A stretch of 64,000 bases of DNA from Alphaproteobacteria bacterium AO1-B. Its GTDB lineage: Bacteria > Pseudomonadota > Alphaproteobacteria > Rhizobiales > Stappiaceae. How positions within the stretch are numbered: position 1 is the first letter of the stretch; every line of letters starts with the position of its first letter. Below the pieces are notes generated by a model. The model was not told where the DNA came from, ran no database searches, and worked only from the letters and a program-made list of their open reading frames with translations. The DNA lies in assembly GCA_001890945.1 (NCBI GenBank), contig MLAX01000003.1, forward strand, positions 186,001 through 250,000. The letters run 5' to 3'. A program made the translations under genes and the position numbers. Positions 56,223 through 64,000 of the stretch are shown here, piece after piece.

Positions 56223-58052
56223 ATGTCGCTGACATCCGATCAGATCCTGCAGTTCCTGAAATCGGTGCATCCTTATGATGCCCTGCCTGCCGATGTGCAA
56301 AGTGCCATCGTGGGGCAAATCGATGTCCGGGATCTGGAGCCGGGCACTTCCGTCTACGAATTCGGAAGCAGCATCCCAGGCCTCTTTATAATCTACGACG
56401 GTGCGATCGAAGTGCGGGACGAGCAGGGCGCTGTTCTCAGTTACCTTGGATCCAGAAACTCTTTCGGTGAGCGCGGGCTGTTGAAAAACGGACTTGCGGT
56501 GACAACCGCGACCGCAGACACCGCCGCGACCCTGTTGGTCGTTCCTTCCGGGCTGTTCAAAGATCTCATCCGCGACCACCAACCCTTCGCCCGCTTTTTC
56601 GACCGGAGCCGGAAGCCGCAAGCGCGGGAAAGAGACCTGGCAACCACGCAGGTTTCGACCTTTATGGCGGGACAGCCAATCACATGCGCGGCGGATGACA
56701 CCGTTCAATTGGCCGCAACACGAATGCGGGAGAACCATGTCTCCTCGCTTTGTGTGGTGAATTCAGATGACGCCTTGATCGGGATCGTCACCATTCGGGA
56801 CCTTTCCGGGAAGATCCTGGCAGAGGGTCGGCCAATTGAGACACCCGTTGACTCGGTGATGACCGCGAACCCGGTGACGCTGGCTCCGTCGTCGATTGGT
56901 TCCGATGTCTTGCACCTGATGATGGAACGCCGGATCGGCCATGTCCCGATTGTTGAAGGTGGGAAACTGGCCGGGATCGTGACGCAAACGGATCTGACCC
57001 GGTTTCAAGCCGTCAGTTCGGCTGAACTGGTTGGCGAGATCACCAATGCAGCAACGGCCGAAGAAATTGCAAAGGTGACAGCCAGGATCCCGAACCTCCT
57101 GGTCCAGCTGGTCGGCAGCGGTAACCGTCATGAAGTGGTGACCCGTTTGATCACCGATGTCGCAGACACAACAACCCGGCGGCTGCTTGCACTTGCCGAG
57201 GAGAAACTTGGACCGGCTCCGGTTCCGTACCTATGGCTTGCGTGTGGATCGCAGGGGCGGCAGGAGCAGACAGGCGTCAGCGATCAGGACAATTGCCTGT
57301 TCCTGGATGACAGCGTCACGGACGCAGATCAGACCGGGTACTTTGCTGAACTTGCGAAGTTCGTCTGCGATGGTCTGAACACCTGCGGATATGTCTATTG
57401 TCCGGGTGACATGATGGCGACCAATCCGCGTTGGTGTCAGCCGGCAAAGGTCTGGAAAAGCTACTTTGAAGGCTGGATCGATAAGCCGGACCCGATGGCG
57501 CAAATGCTGAGTTCGGTGATGTTCGACCTGCGGCCGATCGGTGGGCATGTGCCGCTGTTCGCAAACCTCCAGGAGGAAACCCTGGAAGTCGCTGCCCGAA
57601 ATTCGATTTTCGTGGCGCATATGATCAGCAATTCGCTAAAGCATACGCCGCCTCTCAATCTCCTGCGCGGCCTTGCAACGATCCGGTCCGGTGAAAACAA
57701 GAACACCCTGGATATGAAGCACAATGGCGTTGTGCCGGTGGTGGATCTCGGCCGGATCTATGCTCTGCGGGGTGAAATCAAGGCCGTCAACACACGGGCC
57801 CGGCTTGTCGAGGCCAAGGAGAAGGGGCAGTTGAGCCAATCCGGCGGCGGCGATCTGATCGATGCTTATGACCTGATCGCCGAAACGCGGCTCTTGCACC
57901 AGGTGGATTTGATCAAGCAGGGCTTGCCGCCGAACAACTTCATGCAACCCTCGATCTTGTCAGACTTTGAGCGCAGCCATTTGCGTGATGCCTTTGTTGT
58001 GGTCAAAACTATGCAGTCGTCAGCGGGGCAGGGCCGTGGCATGCTGAATTAA
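56223..58052 (+). CDS. cNMP-binding/CBS-pair/DUF294 nucleotidyltransferase-like protein
   Basis: A 609-residue cytosolic signalling protein. In order: a cyclic-nucleotide-binding domain (about 15-130, GLFIIYDGAIEVRDE then GSRNSFGERGLL), two CBS motifs (about 145-270, VCVVNSDDALIGIVTIRDL and VPIVEGGKLAGIVTQTDL), a DUF294 nucleotidyltransferase-like domain (about 300-440) with GSQGRQEQTGVSDQDN, and a helical DUF294_C region. The GS and DxD of the transferase motif are present, so activity is possible. The fold resembles the GlnD uridylyltransferase. It probably links cAMP and adenylate levels to control of the neighbouring symporter. Confidence 0.9.
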   Translation: MSLTSDQILQFLKSVHPYDALPADVQSAIVGQIDVRDLEPGTSVYEFGSSIPGLFIIYDGAIEVRDEQGAVLSYLGSRNSFGERGLLKNGLAVTTATADTAATLLVVPSGLFKDLIRDHQPFARFFDRSRKPQARERDLATTQVSTFMAGQPITCAADDTVQLAATRMRENHVSSLCVVNSDDALIGIVTIRDLSGKILAEGRPIETPVDSVMTANPVTLAPSSIGSDVLHLMMERRIGHVPIVEGGKLAGIVTQTDLTRFQAVSSAELVGEITNAATAEEIAKVTARIPNLLVQLVGSGNRHEVVTRLITDVADTTTRRLLALAEEKLGPAPVPYLWLACGSQGRQEQTGVSDQDNCLFLDDSVTDADQTGYFAELAKFVCDGLNTCGYVYCPGDMMATNPRWCQPAKVWKSYFEGWIDKPDPMAQMLSSVMFDLRPIGGHVPLFANLQEETLEVAARNSIFVAHMISNSLKHTPPLNLLRGLATIRSGENKNTLDMKHNGVVPVVDLGRIYALRGEIKAVNTRARLVEAKEKGQLSQSGGGDLIDAYDLIAETRLLHQVDLIKQGLPPNNFMQPSILSDFERSHLRDAFVVVKTMQSSAGQGRGMLN

Positions 58053-58104
58053 AAACACCGGACGAGGGGCTTGGCGTCTCCTCGTTATCCGGATGGGGGA
58101 GTGA

Positions 58105-58626
58105 ATGTTTGTTGAACTGATTGCAACGATTGTTGCCGGTATTGCTGCCGCAGGGCTTGTGATGCTGATCAACCGGGCGCTGGGCGGCCGGATGCCGAAG
58201 TGGCTTGCCCCTGTTATGGCGGGTGTTGCGATGCTCGCGACCACCATCTCTAGCGAATACGGCTGGTACGAACGAACCCGGGAAACGCTGCCAGAGGGTC
58301 TCGTCGTTGCGCAGACCGTTGAAAACCGGTCCTTCTACCGGCCCTGGACCTTCGCCCTGCCTTATGTCGAGCGGTTTGTTGCGATCGACACCTTGTCGAT
58401 CAAGACCCATGACGCTCAGCCGGGGATGAAACTCGCCGACGCTTACTACTTCGGCCGCTGGTCAACGGTGAACAAGTTGCCGGTCCTCACCGATTGTACT
58501 GAAACGCGCCGGGCCGCACTCATTGACGCCGTCACCTTTGAAGACAGTGGAACGATTGAAGGGATTCAATGGGTTCGTGTCCCAGAGACCGATCCCATGG
58601 TGACAACGATCTGTGGAGTGGGATGA
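58105..58626 (+). CDS. Small membrane-anchored protein of unknown function
   Basis: A 173-residue protein with two hydrophobic segments near the N-terminus (about 4-24 and 32-48) and a soluble C-terminal domain of about 120 residues (RFVAIDTLSIKTHDAQPGMK, three cysteines). ATG 58105 has GGGGGA upstream. I do not recognise a family. It overlaps the exonuclease gene by ATGA, so the two are coupled and may work together at the membrane. Confidence 0.75.
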   Translation: MFVELIATIVAGIAAAGLVMLINRALGGRMPKWLAPVMAGVAMLATTISSEYGWYERTRETLPEGLVVAQTVENRSFYRPWTFALPYVERFVAIDTLSIKTHDAQPGMKLADAYYFGRWSTVNKLPVLTDCTETRRAALIDAVTFEDSGTIEGIQWVRVPETDPMVTTICGVG

Positions 58627-60038
58627 TGCTGACGTCACTCAGTTTGCGATTGCGGGTGTTTCTCATGTTCCTGGGAATGACCGCGGCTGTCTGGGTGGCG
58701 ATTGGTTTTACTCTTTACATGGGATTGGGGCACGCTGCAGAGACTGGTGTGGCCGGTGCTTTCACCTTCTCCGGTATCCTTCTGTTCTTTCTCTCACTCG
58801 CGATCTTCACCGGATGCTGGTTTTTGTTCGACACCAATGTCGCCAAACCGGTGGAACGCATTGCCGCGGCCATGCGGACAAGGGCGCATGCTGGTGTAGA
58901 GGTCTCTGTCGATCAAAATGAAGCACGCTATCTCGGGGATTTGGGGCCGGCCGTTGCAGCTGTAACCGGCGAATTGTCGAAAGCCTCAGAGGATGCTGAG
59001 GGGATTGTCGCCGAAGAAACCGCGCGGCTCGCAGCGGAGCGGGCACATCTTGCTTTGCTGCTGACGGAAATCCCGGTTGCAATTGTTTTGGTCAGTCCGA
59101 CCCATCAGATCATGCTCTATGACGGACAGGCTGCTGATGTTTTGAAGCAGGTGCATGTTCCGCGCCTCAGCTCGTCCATCTACGACTATTTCACCGAAAG
59201 CGAACTGCGGCCGGGGTTTGAACAGCTGACCGAGGCCCGGCGGGAAGTGGATGTTGAGGTGCATGGAACGAAAGGTAATCTCTCGTTTCAGCTGCGCTTG
59301 AAGAAGCTGAGCGAAGCCTCGGGCTTTATGATCTTGATCGACAGCACAAATGCACGCATGGCACCTGAAGCTGCGCGCCCATTAATCTATGATTTTGATC
59401 TAACCGAGCGCGATACTGAAAAGGCCATTGAAAACTGTTCTCTCAGCGAGCTTTCCTTCACGGTCTTCGATACCGAGACAACCGGTTTGATGCCGAACAA
59501 GGACGATATTGTGCAGATCGGAGCCGTTCGGGTCGTCAATGGACGCCTGGTTCCCGGCGAACGAATTGATCAATTGGTCAATCCCGGCCGGCCTATCCCT
59601 GCTGCTTCCAGCAAGGTTCACGGGATCTCGGACATCATGATCGCCGATGCGCCCAAGCCGCTGGAGGCGGTGGCGGACTTCCACGAGTTCGCACATCAGT
59701 CGGTCATCGTTGCCCACAATGCGCCGTTCGATCTGGCGTTCCTGCACAAATACGGAAAAGTTGCCGGTCTTGAGTGGCCACATCCGATTCTGGACACGGT
59801 GCTTTTGTCGGCGGTGGTATTTGGTTCGAACGAGGTACACACGCTCGACGCATTGTGCGACAGGCTTTGCATAGAAATCCGGCCTGAAGTCCGCCACACC
59901 GCGCTTGGCGATGCGGAAGCCACCGCAGAGGCTCTTTGCAAGTTGCTGCCCATCCTCACGTCGAAGGGTTTTGAGACCTTCGGCGATGTCATCCAGGAAA
60001 CCCGGAAGCACGGGCGGCTCCTGAAGGACATGAACTGA
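58623..60038 (+). CDS. Membrane-anchored DEDDh exonuclease with PAS-like sensor region
   Basis: A 471-residue fusion. Two membrane helices (about 8-35 and 45-68) are followed by a HAMP-like linker, a PAS-like region (about 140-260), then a DnaQ-type 3'-5' exonuclease from about residue 275. All five catalytic residues are present: Asp283/Glu285 in VFDTETTG, Asp in HNAPFDLAF, and His/Asp in RHTALGDAEAT. The front half looks like a histidine-kinase sensor with the kinase replaced by an exonuclease. ATG 58623 overlaps the previous stop (ATGA). The substrate may be a nucleic acid or a small oligonucleotide signal; unknown. Confidence 0.87.
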   Translation: MMLTSLSLRLRVFLMFLGMTAAVWVAIGFTLYMGLGHAAETGVAGAFTFSGILLFFLSLAIFTGCWFLFDTNVAKPVERIAAAMRTRAHAGVEVSVDQNEARYLGDLGPAVAAVTGELSKASEDAEGIVAEETARLAAERAHLALLLTEIPVAIVLVSPTHQIMLYDGQAADVLKQVHVPRLSSSIYDYFTESELRPGFEQLTEARREVDVEVHGTKGNLSFQLRLKKLSEASGFMILIDSTNARMAPEAARPLIYDFDLTERDTEKAIENCSLSELSFTVFDTETTGLMPNKDDIVQIGAVRVVNGRLVPGERIDQLVNPGRPIPAASSKVHGISDIMIADAPKPLEAVADFHEFAHQSVIVAHNAPFDLAFLHKYGKVAGLEWPHPILDTVLLSAVVFGSNEVHTLDALCDRLCIEIRPEVRHTALGDAEATAEALCKLLPILTSKGFETFGDVIQETRKHGRLLKDMN

Positions 60039-60429
60039 TCCAGAAAATGAGCTGAAGAGGCTTTCAAAGATCTGCCAGACAACTGTCAGATTATGCTGCG
60101 GTGCGTCATTTTAGTTTCGTTTGCAGTGCGAATAGCGTCGATTAAATTTCAAATTTGTTTTCAACTTGGACAATTCGAAAGCAAATTTCGCTGGTTTTTT
60201 GTCAGATATGTGTCACAATTGCGCTGTTTCGGGTTTCGTTTCGTCTTAAAAGTCGGAAAAGTCTAGCGAGCCGAAATTGATAAATGTAATATTTTTCAAT
60301 ATCTTATATCCCAATAATCCCACTCAAACTATCTACTAAATTTTTAGTTTGACAATGCGGCTTCCCTGAGTCCAATTTATCACAGCCGGATAAATGTCGG
60401 CATAGATACTCTCATGGGAGGAAATAAAG
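60039..60429. promoter_or_regulatory. AT-rich promoter region of the glycerol-type ABC operon
   Basis: 391 bp without a gene, most AT-rich at 60140-60360, leading to a strongly expressed-looking binding-protein gene with AGGAAATAAAG directly before its ATG. No clear intrinsic terminator for the exonuclease gene is visible at the left side. Specific operators could not be identified. Confidence 0.4.
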
Positions 60430-62166
60430 ATGCGCAAGTATCTTCTCTGCGCAGTTGCGGCCAGCGCCGTGATTGCAGGAGCAGGATCTGCTTTTGCCGA
60501 TGAGGCGGCAGCACAAAAGTGGATCGACCAGGAATTCCAGCCATCCGTTCTGACCAAGGATGAGCAGCTTGCAGAAATGCAGTGGTTCATTCAGGCCGCA
60601 GAACCGTTCAACGGCATGGAAATCAACGTTCTGTCCGAAGGCATTCCGACTCACTCTTACGAGTCCGAAGTTCTGACCAAAGCCTTTGAGGAAATTACCG
60701 GTATCAAGGTGAACCACCAGATCCTCGGCGAAGGTGAAGTGGTCCAGGCCGTTCAGACACAGATGCAGACCGGTCGGAACCTCTATGACGCTTATGTCAA
60801 CGACTCCGACCTGATCGGCACGCACTCCCGTCTGCAGCTCGCCTACAACCTGACCGACTGGATGGCAGGCGACGCAAAAGACGTGACCAACCCGGGTCTC
60901 GATCTCGACGACTTCATGGGTATCCAGTTCACCACCGGTCCGGATGGCGATCTGTACCAGCTTCCCGACCAGCAGTTCGCAAACCTCTACTGGTTCCGTA
61001 AAGACTGGTTTGACCGTGAAGACCTGAAAAAGGCCTTCAAGGACAAGTACGGCTACGATCTCGGCGTTCCGGTCAACTGGTCCGCATACGAGGACATCGC
61101 TGAGTTCTTCTCAAAAGATGTCAAAGAAATCGACGGCGTCGCGATTTACGGTCACATGGACTATGGTAAGCGCGCTCCCGATCTCGGCTGGCGCATGACC
61201 GATGCATGGCTCTCCATGGCTGGTGCAGGCGACAAAGGCGAGCCGAACGGCGTTCCGGTTGACGAGTGGGGCATCCGCATGGAAGCCGGCACATGTAACC
61301 CGGTTGGTGCATCCGTGTCCCGTGGTGGTGCTGCAAACGGCCCGGCGGCTGTTTACGCGATCCGCAAGTGGGATGAGTGGCTGCGCAACTATGCGCCTCC
61401 AGGCGCTGCAAGCTTCGACTTCTACCAGTCTCTGCCGGCTCTGAGCCAGGGCAACGTTGCTCAGCAGATCTTCTGGTACACCGCATTTACTGCGGACATG
61501 GTGAAGCCGAAGTCTGAAGGCAACAACACTGTGGACGACGAGGGTACCCCGCTGTGGCGTATGGCTCCGAGCCCCCATGGTCCTTACTGGGAAAAAGGCC
61601 AGAAGGTCGGTTACCAGGACGTGGGTTCCTGGACGATCCTGAAGTCCACTCCGGTTGACCGCGCAAAAGCTGCATGGCTCTACGCTCAGTTCGTTGTTTC
61701 CAAAACAGTCGACACCAAGAAGAGCCACGTGGGTCTGACGTTCATCCGCGACAGCACCGTCAACCACGAGTCCTTCACCGAGCGTGCGCCGAAACTCGGC
61801 GGCTTGGTTGAGTTCTACCGCTCCCCGGATCGTGTTGCCTGGTCCCCGACCGGCGTCAACGTTCCGGATTATCCGAAGCTGGCCCAGATCTGGTGGCAGC
61901 AGATCGGTGACGTGAACTCCGGTGCCTTCACCCCGCAAGAGGCTATGGACCGCCTCGCGCAGGAAATGGACATCGTCATGTCCCGTATGCAGCAGGCTGA
62001 TGAGCGTGCCAACGTCTACGGTGGTTGCGGACCGCGTTTGAATGAAGAGCGTGACGCAGAATACTGGCTGTCTCAGCCGGGTGCTCCGAAGGCCAAGCTC
62101 GCAAACGAGAAGCCGCAGGGCGAAACCGTCAACTACGACGAACTGGTTGCTCGCTGGCAGCAGTGA
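60430..62166 (+). CDS. glpV: ABC transporter solute-binding protein, GlpV-like (glycerol type)
   Basis: A 578-residue periplasmic binding protein, larger than common sugar-binding proteins and matching the GlpV size class. The signal peptide is LLCAVAASAVIAGAGSAFA (cleavage near residue 24), then DEAAAQKWIDQEFQPSVLTK. Conserved stretches include FQFTTGPDGDLYQLPDQQ-type IQFTTGPDGDLYQLPDQQ and YWFRKDWFDREDLKK. ATPase genes of the GlpS/GlpT type follow, supporting glycerol or a related polyol as substrate. Codon use suggests high expression. A GC hairpin follows the stop codon. Confidence 0.85.
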   Translation: MRKYLLCAVAASAVIAGAGSAFADEAAAQKWIDQEFQPSVLTKDEQLAEMQWFIQAAEPFNGMEINVLSEGIPTHSYESEVLTKAFEEITGIKVNHQILGEGEVVQAVQTQMQTGRNLYDAYVNDSDLIGTHSRLQLAYNLTDWMAGDAKDVTNPGLDLDDFMGIQFTTGPDGDLYQLPDQQFANLYWFRKDWFDREDLKKAFKDKYGYDLGVPVNWSAYEDIAEFFSKDVKEIDGVAIYGHMDYGKRAPDLGWRMTDAWLSMAGAGDKGEPNGVPVDEWGIRMEAGTCNPVGASVSRGGAANGPAAVYAIRKWDEWLRNYAPPGAASFDFYQSLPALSQGNVAQQIFWYTAFTADMVKPKSEGNNTVDDEGTPLWRMAPSPHGPYWEKGQKVGYQDVGSWTILKSTPVDRAKAAWLYAQFVVSKTVDTKKSHVGLTFIRDSTVNHESFTERAPKLGGLVEFYRSPDRVAWSPTGVNVPDYPKLAQIWWQQIGDVNSGAFTPQEAMDRLAQEMDIVMSRMQQADERANVYGGCGPRLNEERDAEYWLSQPGAPKAKLANEKPQGETVNYDELVARWQQ

Positions 62167-62194
62167 TCACCTGATCTGACTTGACCAAAACATC

Positions 62195-62217
62195 GGACCG
62201 GGGCGTGTCCCCGGTCC
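62195..62217 (+). other. Intercistronic GC hairpin after the binding-protein gene
   Basis: GGACCGGGG (62195-62203) pairs perfectly with CCCCGGTCC (62209-62217), 29 bp past the stop codon and without a T-run. As at 47980-48005, it probably stabilises the binding-protein message and reduces read-through into the ATPase genes. Confidence 0.6.
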
Positions 62218-62292
62218 TTCACCGATCCGAATGTGACAGGCGGCTGCGACATTGAATTCGCGCTTGGGCCTGGACGGACGCGGGCAGCAAAA

Positions 62293-63357
62293 ATGTCTTT
62301 ACAACTTAAAAACGTCAGTAAGCGCGTGGGCTCCATCACCCATGTGAAGGAAACCACCTTGTCTCTCGAACCAGGGCATTTCAATGTTCTGCTCGGAGAA
62401 ACCGGATCCGGCAAGACCTCGCTCATCAAGCTGATGGCGGGCCTCGACAGCCTCGCGACCGGTGAAATCATTATCAATGGCAAGGACGTGTCCGGCTTGA
62501 GTGCGCAAAAGCGCAATATCAGCCTGGTTCACCAGTTCTTCGTCAACTATCCGCACATGACGGTGTTCGACAACATCGCCTCACCGCTCAAGATTGCCGG
62601 TGTCGCCAAGTCGGAGATCGCGGATCGCGTTGCAGAAGCTGCAAAGTTGATGAAGCTGGATCCTTACCTGCAACGCAATCCGCACGAGTTGTCCGGTGGG
62701 CAGCAACAGCGGTGTGCTCTTGCACGTGCGATCGTCAAGGAAAGCGACGCTGTGTTCCTTGATGAACCGCTTGCCAACCTCGATTACAAACTTCGCGAAG
62801 AATTGCGTGACCAGCTTCCCGAGCTGTTTGCCGGACGCGGGGCTGTCGTTGTCTACGCGACGTCGGAACCTGAAGAGGCACTTCTTCTGGGCGGGCGCAC
62901 GGCGCTGATGACCGATGGCAATGTCGTTCAGTTCGGCCCAACGGCGGAGATCTACCGGCAGCCAAAAGATCTGGATGCCGCCAAGGTGTTCTCCAACCCG
63001 CCGATCAACACGGCCGAGGTCTCCAAGCAGGGGGACGAGGTCATCTTGAACGACCAGACACGCTGGACACTGTCGGGTGCTGCTGCCGGTCTTTCCGACG
63101 GTATTTACACGCTGGCCATCCGCCCGCACCACGTCATGCCGGTCGAGACCGAACACAACACGGTGCGCCTTGAGGGCCATGTGCAGGTTACCGAGCTCAG
63201 CGGTTCTGAAAGCAGCGCGCACTTCGATATGGACGGGCAGTCCTGGGTGTCTTTGTCTCCAGGCGTGCATCCCTACTTCGTTGGTGAGGTCCACACGTTC
63301 TATCTGGATCCGAACCACTGTTTCTTCTTTGCCCCGAGTGGCGAGCTGGTGGCGTAA
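62293..63357 (+). CDS. glpS: ABC transporter ATPase, GlpS-like, lacking the switch histidine
   Basis: A 354-residue ATPase with Walker A GETGSGKTS, Q-loop LVHQFFVNYP, an intact signature LSGGQQQRCA and Walker B AVFLDEPLANLD. The switch region reads VVVYATSEPEEALLLGG, with serine where ABC ATPases have histidine. A C-terminal TOBE-like domain (about 240-354) completes it. ATG 62293 precedes the conserved start; the frame runs from 62233. It is followed after 12 bp by the second ATPase. In the rhizobial GlpSTPQUV system the two ATPases form a heterodimer. Confidence 0.88.
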   Translation: MSLQLKNVSKRVGSITHVKETTLSLEPGHFNVLLGETGSGKTSLIKLMAGLDSLATGEIIINGKDVSGLSAQKRNISLVHQFFVNYPHMTVFDNIASPLKIAGVAKSEIADRVAEAAKLMKLDPYLQRNPHELSGGQQQRCALARAIVKESDAVFLDEPLANLDYKLREELRDQLPELFAGRGAVVVYATSEPEEALLLGGRTALMTDGNVVQFGPTAEIYRQPKDLDAAKVFSNPPINTAEVSKQGDEVILNDQTRWTLSGAAAGLSDGIYTLAIRPHHVMPVETEHNTVRLEGHVQVTELSGSESSAHFDMDGQSWVSLSPGVHPYFVGEVHTFYLDPNHCFFFAPSGELVA

Positions 63358-63369
63358 GGAGAGGACTTC

Positions 63370-64000
63370 ATGGCACAAATCACGCTTTCAAATCTGCGTC
63401 ACAGCTATCACCCCAATCCAAAGAGTGATGCTGACTATGCGCTGAAGAAGATCGACCTGACGTGGGAAGACGGCGGAGCCTATGCGCTTCTCGGGCCGTC
63501 CGGCTGCGGCAAGTCCACGCTTCTCAACATCATCTCCGGCCTGCTCGTTCCCTCGGAAGGTAAGATCCTTTTCGGCGATCAGGACGTGACATCTCTGCCG
63601 CCGGCAAAACGCAACATCGCTCAGGTGTTCCAGTTTCCGGTCATCTACGACACGATGACCGTTTACGACAATCTGGCGTTCCCGCTGCGCAACCGTGGCC
63701 GCGACGAGGACATCGTCAAGCAGCGGGTCACCGCGATTGCCGAGATGCTTGAAGTCACGGACATGCTGAACACCCGCGCGGCGAACCTGTCGCCGGACAA
63801 CAAGCAAAAGATTTCCATGGGCCGCGGTCTCGTTCGCCAGGACGTCAACGTCGTGATGTTCGATGAGCCGCTGACCGTGATCGATCCGCACCTGAAGTGG
63901 AAGCTCCGTTCCAAACTGAAGGAACTTCACCAGCGGGTGAAGGCGACCATGATTTACGTGACGCACGATCAGACCGAAGCTCTGACGTTCGCCGACAAGG
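63370..64000 (+). CDS. glpT: ABC transporter ATPase, GlpT-like, with degenerate signature; 3' truncated by window edge
   Basis: The first 210 residues of the partner ATPase. Walker A is GPSGCGKST, Q-loop VFQFPVIYD, Walker B VVMFDEPLTVID and the switch histidine YVTHDQTEAL is present. The signature is LSPDNKQKISMGRG in place of LSGGQQQR, so the Gly-Gly that contacts ATP in the partner is missing. ATG 63370 has GGAGAGG upstream. The permease genes and the remaining C-terminal domain should lie beyond the right edge. Confidence 0.9.
   Translation, partial: MAQITLSNLRHSYHPNPKSDADYALKKIDLTWEDGGAYALLGPSGCGKSTLLNIISGLLVPSEGKILFGDQDVTSLPPAKRNIAQVFQFPVIYDTMTVYDNLAFPLRNRGRDEDIVKQRVTAIAEMLEVTDMLNTRAANLSPDNKQKISMGRGLVRQDVNVVMFDEPLTVIDPHLKWKLRSKLKELHQRVKATMIYVTHDQTEALTFADK

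Overview
The window looks like chromosome from a marine alphaproteobacterium, most likely of the Roseibium/Labrenzia (Stappiaceae) type. The evidence is a LysR regulator of the LsrB/VtlR type next to trxB and an ELM1-like gene, an alphaproteobacterial RpoD with its acidic insertion, a DddL-type DMSP lyase cupin, a rhizobial-type DUF930 protein and a GlpV/GlpS/GlpT-type glycerol transporter. The assignment rests on recognised protein families and gene order, not on a database search. I see no prophage, CRISPR array, rRNA operon or plasmid origin.

Layout. 1-6.4 kb: a 5'-truncated EF-G-like GTPase, a STAS/SpoIIAA-like protein, the MsrP molybdoenzyme and a large membrane GGDEF-EAL protein. The last codons of that protein lie in the terminal inverted repeat of a 269-bp MITE-like element. 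6.6-6.8 kb: a strong candidate small RNA on the minus strand with an anti-Shine-Dalgarno CCTCCTCCC loop and an intrinsic terminator. 7-24 kb: a housekeeping block (lsrB-like, trxB, ELM1-like, Lrp/AsnC, greA, carB, HTH genes, carA, yqeY, dnaG, rpoD), interrupted by an AT-rich regulatory-looking stretch at 15.9-16.7 kb. 24-27 kb: a DUF930 protein with 19 exact GAGCCA repeats and two tandem orphan solute-binding proteins.

27-34 kb: an NTF2-like protein; an ArsR repressor, Cys-rich permease and transglutaminase-like trio; dddL divergent from an FAD oxidoreductase; a 55-residue small gene; and a speD-speE polyamine operon. 34-45 kb: a GNAT enzyme, two class III nucleotide cyclases, two more orphan solute-binding proteins, a SIMPL protein, an AI-2E family transporter, an Asp/Asn hydroxylase-like protein, a tRNA with anticodon CAT (probably Ile2), and a LysR/DUF4437 cupin pair.

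45-53.5 kb: a divergent basic-amino-acid locus. An M20 amidohydrolase and a complete polar amino-acid ABC transporter are on the minus strand; a TetR regulator, an AruH-like transaminase and an AruI-like 2-ketoarginine decarboxylase are on the plus strand. Together they suggest uptake and transamination-type degradation of arginine or a derivative. 54-60 kb: a DUF4212/sodium:solute symporter pair followed by a cNMP-binding/CBS/nucleotidyltransferase-like protein, a small membrane protein and a membrane-anchored DEDDh exonuclease. This gene set looks like transport coupled to nucleotide signalling. 60.4 kb to the end: the solute-binding protein and two ATPases of a glycerol-type ABC transporter; the second ATPase runs off the right edge. 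The two ATPases carry complementary defects (one lacks the switch histidine, the other the LSGGQ motif), which predicts one working and one degenerate ATP site.
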